Below, piece by piece: positions 6,382-12,276 of a stretch of 12,276 nt of DNA (its first letter is position 1; each line of letters opens with the position of its first letter). The position numbers were made by a program, and so were the translations under genes. The notes under the pieces were generated by a model. It was given only the letters and a program-made list of their open reading frames with translations, had not been told where the DNA came from and did not search any database. This DNA is from Fervidobacterium sp. (GTDB lineage Bacteria; Thermotogota; Thermotogae; Thermotogales; Fervidobacteriaceae): assembly GCA_003526765.1 (NCBI GenBank), contig DPXZ01000133.1, positions 1-12,276 of the forward strand, in the 5' to 3' direction.

Positions 6382-7269
6382 TTGAAAGCTAAGACTCGAG
6401 AGACTTTGGTAGCATGGGGAATGGTGATACCGGCCCTTCTTGTGATATCGATAATAGCTTTTTTACCGCTTTTTCAAACGTTCTATAATAGCTTTTTTGA
6501 AACTGGCCTTAGGCCTGATATAGAAAAAAAGTTCGTGGGTTTTGGAAATTATGTTGAACTATTCAAAGACGATCGTTTCCAAGATGCACTGAAAAATACC
6601 ATTTTTTTCACGATCGTTTCGGTAATACTCGAAACGATTTTTGGCTTGTTGATAGCAATACTGGTCAATCAGCCATTCAAAATGCGTGGTGTTGTGAGAG
6701 CGGCAATGCTGATTCCTTGGGCCATTCCAACGGCTATATCTTCCCAGATGTGGAAATGGATGTTTGACCCTTCTTCTGGTATCCTCACAAAGCTTTTAGA
6801 AGCACTTAATATAGTGGAGCCAGGTGTCCCCATACTAGCAATGCCTAACACTGCAATGTGGGCGATTATCGCGGTGGATGTGTGGAAAACAACGCCATTT
6901 ATGGCGCTCCTCATACTTGCTGGTTTACAATTGATACCTGAAGAACTCTATGAAGCCGCTAGGATAGACGGTGCGAATATATGGCAACGATTTTCGAAGA
7001 TTACCTTACCGATGGTTCAATCTACAATCGGTGTGGCTTTGATATTCAGAACTTTGGATGCTCTAAGGGTGTTCGATGTTGTTTTTATCATGACGCGTGG
7101 AAGTGTTAACACAGAGACACTCGCTGTTTATAATCGTGTGTTGTTGATGGATAGAGCCTTCAGTGGTGCATGGTTTGGTTATGGCTCCGCTCTTTCTGTA
7201 ATCATATTCGTATTGATTTCCATATTCGCAGTGATATACATCAGATCACTCAGAATAAAGCTTGAGTGA
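6382..7269 (+). CDS. Sugar ABC transporter permease, MalF type
   Basis: This is an integral inner-membrane permease that forms the translocation pore with the next gene product. The 295 residues contain about six hydrophobic segments: the first is WGMVIPALLVISIIAFLPLF near the N-terminus and the last is SALSVIIFVLISIFAVIYI. The EAA loop that docks the ATPase is EAARIDGANIWQRFSKITLPM, starting near residue 191. The start is probably the TTG at 6382, placed correctly behind GGAGGTGG; an upstream TTG at 6367 would add five residues. It has no long MalF-type periplasmic P2 loop, which is typical of the smaller CUT1 permeases. The MalG-type partner starts 22 nt downstream. No ATP-binding subunit is encoded in this window. 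Confidence 0.92.
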   Translation: MKAKTRETLVAWGMVIPALLVISIIAFLPLFQTFYNSFFETGLRPDIEKKFVGFGNYVELFKDDRFQDALKNTIFFTIVSVILETIFGLLIAILVNQPFKMRGVVRAAMLIPWAIPTAISSQMWKWMFDPSSGILTKLLEALNIVEPGVPILAMPNTAMWAIIAVDVWKTTPFMALLILAGLQLIPEELYEAARIDGANIWQRFSKITLPMVQSTIGVALIFRTLDALRVFDVVFIMTRGSVNTETLAVYNRVLLMDRAFSGAWFGYGSALSVIIFVLISIFAVIYIRSLRIKLE

Positions 7270-7291
7270 GAGTGGATGAGGGGTGAGAAAA

Positions 7292-8137
7292 ATGTCCGTA
7301 AAGACTAAGAGGATAATATACAACATAGTTCTTACCATTTCTGTTATTTTTGTTCTTATTTGGTGCATCTTTCCATTTTACTGGGCAGTTGTATCATCAC
7401 TGAAACCAAATTCAGAACTCTTTGATCCAAACCCAACACTTTGGCCCAAATCACCAACGTTTTCCAATTACGTGAAAGTTTTCCAAGAGAGACCGTTCCA
7501 TGTAAATATCTGGAACAGCGTCGTTGTTTCTGGTATCACAACGATAGTAACACTCATATTTGGTTCTTTCGCAGGTTATGCAATAGCGAGATTGCACATG
7601 AAGGGAAAATCGTTCGTCATGATACTGATTTTGGCAGTGAGCATGTTTCCCCAGATCTCCATTTTAGGTTCTCTGTTTGTTATTCTAAGGAACATGAAAT
7701 TGATAAATACGTACCTTGGCCTGATACTACCATACGTTGCAATAACACTCCCACTCACAACTTGGATATTACAGAATTTCTTCAGAGACCTACCTAAGGA
7801 GATAGAAGAGGCTGCTGCAATAGATGGATGTTCTAGGACAAGAACATTGTTCCAGATAGTCTTTCCGATGTCTGCGCCTGGACTTGTGGCCACAGGACTT
7901 TTGACTTTCATAAGTGCATGGAATGAGTTTTTGTTTGCCTTTACATTCATGCAGAAGCCAGACTATTACACAGTTCCAGTTGCGATAGCGATGTTCTCCG
8001 GTAGAACTCAATACGAGCAACCTTGGGGACAACTTATGGCTGCTGCAGTTATCGTCACTGTACCATTGGTAGTTTTGGTATTGATATTCCAAAACAGGAT
8101 TATTGCAGGGCTTAGTGCTGGTGGTGTGAAGGGATAA
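7292..8137 (+). CDS. Sugar ABC transporter permease, MalG type
   Basis: This is the second CUT1-family membrane subunit of the same importer. The 281 residues have about six membrane segments, beginning with IIYNIVLTISVIFVLIWCIFPFYWAVVSSLK, the usual MalG-type opening. The EAA motif is EAAAIDGCSRTRTLFQIVFPM (about 173-193), followed by the conserved FISAWNEFLFAFTFM. The C-terminus IIAGLSAGGVKG is characteristic of MalG-like proteins. The ATG at 7292 has GGGGTGAG just upstream; a GTG at 7283 sits inside that ribosome site and is less likely. Only 22 nt separate it from the MalF-type gene and 34 nt from the following kinase, with no terminator, so all are probably co-transcribed. Confidence 0.93.
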   Translation: MSVKTKRIIYNIVLTISVIFVLIWCIFPFYWAVVSSLKPNSELFDPNPTLWPKSPTFSNYVKVFQERPFHVNIWNSVVVSGITTIVTLIFGSFAGYAIARLHMKGKSFVMILILAVSMFPQISILGSLFVILRNMKLINTYLGLILPYVAITLPLTTWILQNFFRDLPKEIEEAAAIDGCSRTRTLFQIVFPMSAPGLVATGLLTFISAWNEFLFAFTFMQKPDYYTVPVAIAMFSGRTQYEQPWGQLMAAAVIVTVPLVVLVLIFQNRIIAGLSAGGVKG

Positions 8138-8171
8138 CTCAATTAGACAACCATTTGGAGAGTGACATACA

Positions 8172-9080
8172 ATGGTCTTATTTGTGGGAGAATTGTTAGC
8201 AGATATGATAACGGAGGAGAACTTCGAAAGTGCAGAGCATTTTGTGATGAAAGTCGGTGGCTCACCAGGGAATATTGCAAGATATCTGTCGCTACTTGGT
8301 AAAAAGGCAGTGGTACTTTCTAGGGTTGGAAGTGATATAATAGGTAAGAGGATAATAGACAGTCTCTCACGTTGTGGTGTCGATGTATCTTACATTCAAT
8401 GTGATGATATAAATGGTACAACGCTTGTTTTCGTGCAAAGAACGGAGCTGAGTCCAGACTTTTTCGTAATTCGTGGTGCCGATAGATTCTTAGAATATCC
8501 CGGCGATGATATATTCGATGGTGTTGAGTATCTACACTTTAGTTGCTGGCCATTTACAACTCAACCAGTTTCAAAGACAGCTGATAAAATACTCGAATGG
8601 GCATTGGAAAAGAAAATAAGGATCGCATTTGATCCAAATTGTCGAGACAAACTTTTTAGCTGTGGTAAGATTCAGAGAGAAAAGATAATTGATGTACTGA
8701 AATCAGTTGAAGTTTCAAAGCCATCACTTGACGACTCGATTGCGCTCTTTGGTGATGTAGATTACGAATTTAACGATAAAGTACGTTATTACATCGATCG
8801 CTACCTCGAGGCTGGCGTAAAGAATGTTGTTCTAACCGCAGGGAAATATGGTGCCTTTGCTTCCGATGGAGGAAGAATCGTGCCTATTCCATCTGATGCC
8901 AAGAAAATAGTGGACTCTACAGGTGCTGGCGATGGTTTTTGGGCAGGGATGTATTACGGCCTACTCGAAAATAAAACATTCATTGAATCTTGCATAATTG
9001 GTAGTAAAATAGCTGGATATATATTGGGTTTCGTAGGAGCAGATGTGCCATTGAACATTACAATATTGAATGAGAATTAG
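8172..9080 (+). CDS. PfkB-family carbohydrate kinase, probable fructokinase
   Basis: This is a cytoplasmic ribokinase-fold sugar kinase, most likely converting fructose to fructose-6-phosphate with ATP. In 302 residues the N-terminal strand VLFVGELLADMI resembles fructokinases (GELLID type). The first PfkB signature region is GGSPGNIARYLSLLG (from Gly29), a variant of the usual GGAPANVA. The second signature DSTGAGDGFWAGM (248-260) carries the anion hole and catalytic Asp254. The sugar-lid FFVIRGAD and the FDPNCR segment also match fructokinase-like members. The ATG at 8172 follows GGAGAGTGA, with rather long spacing. It lies between the transporter and sucrose-phosphate synthase, which uses fructose-6-phosphate, so context supports fructokinase. 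Other PfkB specificities such as 2-keto-3-deoxygluconate remain possible. Confidence 0.85.
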   Translation: MVLFVGELLADMITEENFESAEHFVMKVGGSPGNIARYLSLLGKKAVVLSRVGSDIIGKRIIDSLSRCGVDVSYIQCDDINGTTLVFVQRTELSPDFFVIRGADRFLEYPGDDIFDGVEYLHFSCWPFTTQPVSKTADKILEWALEKKIRIAFDPNCRDKLFSCGKIQREKIIDVLKSVEVSKPSLDDSIALFGDVDYEFNDKVRYYIDRYLEAGVKNVVLTAGKYGAFASDGGRIVPIPSDAKKIVDSTGAGDGFWAGMYYGLLENKTFIESCIIGSKIAGYILGFVGADVPLNITILNEN

Positions 9081-9120
9081 ACGAAGCATGCGCTCTTAGA
9101 AATATAAAAGAGGTGATTCG

Positions 9121-10536
9121 ATGAATGGTAGTAGTCAAGGCATAACTCATGTAGCATTCTTCAATCCACAAGGTAATTTCGACAAAAACGACAGTCACCT
9201 GACCGAACATCCTGATTTTGGTGGACAGCTTGTCTATGTCAAAGAACTTGCAAAGGCAATGGGTGAGCTTGGTATAAAGGTAGACATAATTACAAGAAGA
9301 ATAGTTGACGAAAAGTGGCCAGAATTTTCTGAACAATTCGATTTTTACCCTGATGCACCAAATGTCAGGATTGTGCGTATTCCATTCGGAGGTAATCAGT
9401 TCTTGAGAAAAGAGGATCTGTGGAATTATCTACCAGAATACGTTGATGGTATCTACAAGTTCTATGAAGGAGAAGGGATTTTTCCAGAGTTTGTGACAAC
9501 ACATTACGGCGACGGTGGTATAAGCGGTGTATTGTTCTTGAAAAGGACTGGTATACCATTTTCATTTACTGGTCACTCACTCGGTGCTTGGAAAAAAGAA
9601 AAATTGCTTAATTCAGCCTGCAGTGAGCAAGGACTCGAGAAAAAGTACAGATTTTCAGCCAGAATATGTGCTGAGAATTTGGCACTTAAGTATGCCTCCT
9701 TTGTCGTTTGTAGCACAAATCAGGAAAGATACGAACAATATTCACACGAAGCGTACGATTGCAATCCATACGATGAAAAATTTAAGGTGATACCACCGGG
9801 AATAAATCACAAGATATTCAATATGAGAAGTAGCGACATCGACTTACTTATGGAACAGTATATCGAAGACAAACTTGCAAGGGCACCTTTGAATAGGCAA
9901 AGGTTGCCGTTCATTTTGATGTCAAGCAGGATAGACAGAAAGAAAAATCACATATCAGTTGTAAAGGCATTTTTAAGCGATGAACAACTGCTCTCATCAG
10001 CGAACCTTTTCATAGTAGCAAGGGGAATAGAAGACGTTGAGAAGTTCGCATATGAGAAAGAGACGGAAGAGGCTAGAATACTGAGAGAAATAGTGGACGT
10101 TGCAAAATCGGAGATCGGCAAGAGCATCTTCTTCGTAAACATATCTGACCAAGCTGCTTTGGCAAGTTTTTACAGAGTGTGTGCAAAAAGAAATTCCGTC
10201 TTTGTGCTTCCGGCTACGTACGAACCATTCGGATTAGCTATCATAGAGGCTGCTGCGTGCGGTCTTAAGATAGTGGCAACAAAAAACGGTGGACCAGCCG
10301 AGATATTGTCGGATGGAGAAGGTTTGTTGATAGATCCCGATGATATCAAAGACATTGGTTCGAAACTTTATCTTTCTCTGACTCAATTCACAAATGAAAA
10401 ATCATTGTTGTTAGCAAATAAGTACAGTTGGAAGAATACTGCATTCGCATATCTGCAAAGTATGATGAACTGTTCTGCTGAAAGACAGACTGTGGATGAC
10501 CAAGATATAGAGGCGTTCTACAGACTTATATCGTAA
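9121..10536 (+). CDS. Sucrose-phosphate synthase (GT4), synthase domain only
   Basis: The enzyme transfers glucose from NDP-glucose to fructose-6-phosphate, giving sucrose-6-phosphate. The 471 residues closely resemble, from memory, the structurally solved Halothermothrix orenii enzyme, including HVAFFNPQGNFD, HPDFGGQLVYVKELA, IITRRIVDEKWPEFS, IPFGGNQFLRKEDLW, TTHYGDGG and TGHSLGAWKKEKL. Residues matching its fructose-6-phosphate contacts are kept: G34, Q36, the Lys of FLRKEDLW, the Tyr of THYGDGG, and the Ser and Lys of GHSLGAWK. The NDP-glucose site SSRIDRKKNH and the E-x7-E pair E368/E376 (YEPFGLAIIEAA) are present. The GHSLG...K motif argues against sucrose synthase, which takes free fructose. 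There is no C-terminal HAD phosphatase domain and no separate sucrose-phosphatase in the window. The ATG at 9121 follows AGAGGTGA. It is the last gene of the transporter operon. Mannosylfructose-phosphate synthase is a related alternative. Confidence 0.88.
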   Translation: MNGSSQGITHVAFFNPQGNFDKNDSHLTEHPDFGGQLVYVKELAKAMGELGIKVDIITRRIVDEKWPEFSEQFDFYPDAPNVRIVRIPFGGNQFLRKEDLWNYLPEYVDGIYKFYEGEGIFPEFVTTHYGDGGISGVLFLKRTGIPFSFTGHSLGAWKKEKLLNSACSEQGLEKKYRFSARICAENLALKYASFVVCSTNQERYEQYSHEAYDCNPYDEKFKVIPPGINHKIFNMRSSDIDLLMEQYIEDKLARAPLNRQRLPFILMSSRIDRKKNHISVVKAFLSDEQLLSSANLFIVARGIEDVEKFAYEKETEEARILREIVDVAKSEIGKSIFFVNISDQAALASFYRVCAKRNSVFVLPATYEPFGLAIIEAAACGLKIVATKNGGPAEILSDGEGLLIDPDDIKDIGSKLYLSLTQFTNEKSLLLANKYSWKNTAFAYLQSMMNCSAERQTVDDQDIEAFYRLIS

Positions 10537-10592
10537 GCTATTTTTCCTTTTATCAAGTATCTATGTATTCTATGTATTAGTAGATTATGAGG

Positions 10593-10630
10593 AGGCATCT
10601 TATGCAAATAGGCCATAAGATGCCTTTTTT
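10593..10630 (+). terminator. Strong rho-independent terminator of the transporter-SPS operon
   Basis: A perfect 12-bp stem, AGGCATCTTATG at 10593-10604 pairing with CATAAGATGCCT at 10614-10625, has a 9-nt loop and runs into six T residues (10625-10630). It lies about 57 nt after the sucrose-phosphate synthase stop and upstream of the murE promoter. Confidence 0.92.
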
Positions 10631-10645
10631 GTTCACCTATTCCCA

Positions 10646-10673
10646 TTGAAGAATTCTGATAGAGTGTTATAAT
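10646..10673 (+). promoter_or_regulatory. murE promoter (TTGAAG-16-TATAAT, extended -10)
   Basis: TTGAAG at 10646-10651, a 16-nt spacer and a perfect TATAAT at 10668-10673, with the extended -10 dinucleotide TG at 10665-10666. The predicted start near 10680 gives a leader of about 50 nt before the murE TTG at 10731. It follows the upstream terminator by 15 nt. Confidence 0.8.
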
Positions 10674-10730
10674 TTCTATTGAACAGTGTACTCCTTTTCA
10701 AAGTCGTGCATACTAGAGGGGTGAGTAGAG

Positions 10731-12224
10731 TTGAAACTTGGTAAGCTCTTGGAAAGTATAAGTAAGTTAGTTGTAAAAGATAATATCTTGGAAGAACTTA
10801 AGGAATTAGACGTTGAGTACATTACCAACAATTCTACGAAAGTTAAACCAGGTACAGTCTTCATATGCAGGGTAGGTAAGAATTTTGATTCCCATACGAT
10901 TGTGGAAAAACTTTACAGCGAGGGAAATGTCTTAGCGTTCGTTACAGAGAAGGAAATAAATTCGAAAATTCCATACGTACAAGTTTACGACAGTAGACTT
11001 GCCGAAGCATATCTTGCTGATACATTCTTTGATCATCCATACAACCATCTCATTACGTTCGGTGTTACTGGAACGAACGGTAAGACCACATGTGCTCACT
11101 TATTCCATCACATCATGCAACAGATAGGATTGAACGGGAGCCTATCTGGTACGGTGATGAACGATATAATGGGGGATAAGTTTTACATACACAATACTAC
11201 TCCAGATGCAATTACAATTATGGAAAACATGGCAAGAACATACAAAAATGGTGGAAGTTACTACTCTATGGAAGTTTCATCACATTCTTTGGATCAAGCA
11301 AGGGTGGAGACGTTAAGGTTCGATATAGCTGGCCTCACCAATATTACGCGGGACCATCTTGATTACCATCCGACGTTTGAACATTATGCAAATGCCAAAA
11401 TGCATATATTTGATTTGCTCAAAAAAGATGGCGTTGCAGTTATCAACGAAGATTATTTGGAATTGTTGAATGGCAGGAATGTTCCGAAGGCTGTTTCCAT
11501 AGGTACAAGTGAGAAGGCGGATTACCGAATATCCAATGTTTCCACCTCATGGAATGGAACGATTTTTACCTTGAAGACACCTTACGGTGAGAAGAAAGTT
11601 TACACGCAGATGATAGGCGAATACAACGCTTTCAATGTAACGCTGGTACTTGCTGGGTTAGTTGAAATAGGTTACGATTTGGATGAGATAATAAGCCATA
11701 TCTCCACATTTAGAGGTGTTGATGGCAGATTTGAACCAATCCCAGAGGCGAGAAAACTAGGAATAGAAGTTGTCATAGATTTTGCTCATTCTCCAGACGC
11801 ACTTGAAAAAGTGATAACTACAGCAAGAAAGCTTACAAAAGGGCGGCTCATCGTTGTATATGGTGCTGGTGGTCAAGCGGACAAGGGAAAGAGACCGATG
11901 ATGTCTGAAGTGGTCACAAAGTTGGCTGATATAGCGATACTAACAACTGATGATCCGAGGGGCGAAGACCCTGAAGAGATAATAAAGGAAGTAGAGACCG
12001 GGATCTCACCAGATTCCCTATCCTTAACGGTTCTCAATAGAAAAGAGGCAATAGATACAGCTATCACCTTGGCAACTCGCGGCGACGTTGTGATGATTAC
12101 TGGCAGAGGTCACGAACCATATCAAACATTCACGGAAACGCTGAAAATTCCGTTCAAAGATAGAGACATAACACTTGATATAATATTGTCGAAGATAAAT
12201 AAGAATCACAATTCGAGAGAATGA
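10731..12224 (+). CDS. murE: UDP-N-acetylmuramoyl-dipeptide:diamino-acid ligase MurE
   Basis: MurE is a cytoplasmic Mur ligase that adds the third amino acid (mDAP or Lys) to UDP-MurNAc-L-Ala-D-Glu, using ATP. Seen in 497 residues: the N-terminal uridine-binding domain with YITNNSTKVKPGTVFIC; the central ATPase with P-loop GTNGKTT (114-120), NTTPDA and EVSSHSLDQARV; then NITRDHLDYHPTFEHYANAK, where Lys223 is the carbamylated lysine; and the C-terminal domain with DGRFEPI, DFAHSPDALEKV, GAGGQADKGKRP and GRGHEPYQ. The amino-acid-selecting motif is DDPR (407-410) rather than the DNPR of typical mDAP enzymes. Thermotoga maritima MurE, which adds L- and D-lysine, is reported to have DDPR. The start is TTG at 10731 behind GGGGTGAG. 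It begins a new transcription unit, probably a mur cluster continuing beyond the window. Confidence 0.95.
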   Translation: MKLGKLLESISKLVVKDNILEELKELDVEYITNNSTKVKPGTVFICRVGKNFDSHTIVEKLYSEGNVLAFVTEKEINSKIPYVQVYDSRLAEAYLADTFFDHPYNHLITFGVTGTNGKTTCAHLFHHIMQQIGLNGSLSGTVMNDIMGDKFYIHNTTPDAITIMENMARTYKNGGSYYSMEVSSHSLDQARVETLRFDIAGLTNITRDHLDYHPTFEHYANAKMHIFDLLKKDGVAVINEDYLELLNGRNVPKAVSIGTSEKADYRISNVSTSWNGTIFTLKTPYGEKKVYTQMIGEYNAFNVTLVLAGLVEIGYDLDEIISHISTFRGVDGRFEPIPEARKLGIEVVIDFAHSPDALEKVITTARKLTKGRLIVVYGAGGQADKGKRPMMSEVVTKLADIAILTTDDPRGEDPEEIIKEVETGISPDSLSLTVLNRKEAIDTAITLATRGDVVMITGRGHEPYQTFTETLKIPFKDRDITLDIILSKINKNHNSRE

Positions 12225-12255
12225 CAACGTTTCAGCAGGGGATGTGGCATAGCAC

Positions 12256-12276
12256 ATGGTAAAAGTTTCTGATCTC
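12256..12276 (+). CDS. Possible start of the next gene (cut by window edge)
   Basis: An ATG at 12256, 31 nt after the murE stop, opens a frame reading MVKVSDL to the end of the window. An AGGGG at 12237-12241 is a possible but distant ribosome site. Other starts after murE close within a few codons. In T. maritima murF follows murE, so murF is a reasonable guess, but seven codons cannot show it. Confidence 0.3.

Noticed and set aside
9121..10536. Identification as sucrose synthase (free fructose acceptor)
   Set aside because: The GHSLG...K motif and the other residues expected to hold the fructose-6-phosphate phosphate are present, and the long plant-type N-terminal regulatory region is absent.
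10591..10649. Small reading frame MQIGHKMPFLFTYSH with a GGAGG site 10 nt before its ATG, inside the operon terminator
   Set aside because: It overlaps the 12-bp terminator stem and T-tail. The ribosome site and ATG are part of the hairpin arm and no family resemblance is seen, so coincidence is the better explanation.

Overview
The window looks like chromosomal DNA from a thermophilic, anaerobic member of the Thermotogota, probably close to Fervidobacterium or Thermosipho. This is inferred from moderate-to-low GC, strong GGAGG-type Shine-Dalgarno sites with frequent TTG starts, a Thermococcales-like trehalose synthase (TreT), a Halothermothrix-like sucrose-phosphate synthase and a MurE with the DDPR motif known from Thermotoga maritima. 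No mobile element, rRNA, tRNA or CRISPR array is visible.

Left part, minus strand (63-4639). From right to left the order is treT, then a ROK-family regulator with a TTG start, then uridine kinase (udk), then miaB. ROK and udk are 27 nt apart and form an operon that ends in a rho-independent terminator at 1435-1456. miaB has its own near-consensus promoter (TTGAAA-16-TATAAT) packed directly against that terminator.

Centre, 4640-5003. This is a 364-nt divergent control region between treT (leftward) and a sugar ABC importer operon (rightward). It holds two copies of a 16-bp box (15/16 identical, core palindrome ATTCGAAT). One copy overlaps the -35 region of the best treT promoter candidate. 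The other lies at the predicted start of the transporter transcript. A single repressor, plausibly the neighbouring ROK protein, may control both sides.

Right part, plus strand (5004-10536). The order is periplasmic sugar-binding protein, perfect 11-bp hairpin (probable attenuator), two MalF/MalG-type permeases, PfkB-family (fructo)kinase and sucrose-phosphate synthase, closed by a strong terminator at 10593-10630. No ATPase subunit and no sucrose-phosphatase are present. Together with treT this makes a locus for the two common non-reducing disaccharides, trehalose and sucrose. One testable idea is that TreT, run in the trehalose-cleaving direction, supplies NDP-glucose while the kinase supplies fructose-6-phosphate, and the synthase joins them into sucrose-6-phosphate.

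Far right (10646-12276). A separate transcription unit with a strong extended -10 promoter starts with murE (peptidoglycan precursor ligase). A possible next gene begins about 30 nt after it and is cut by the window edge.
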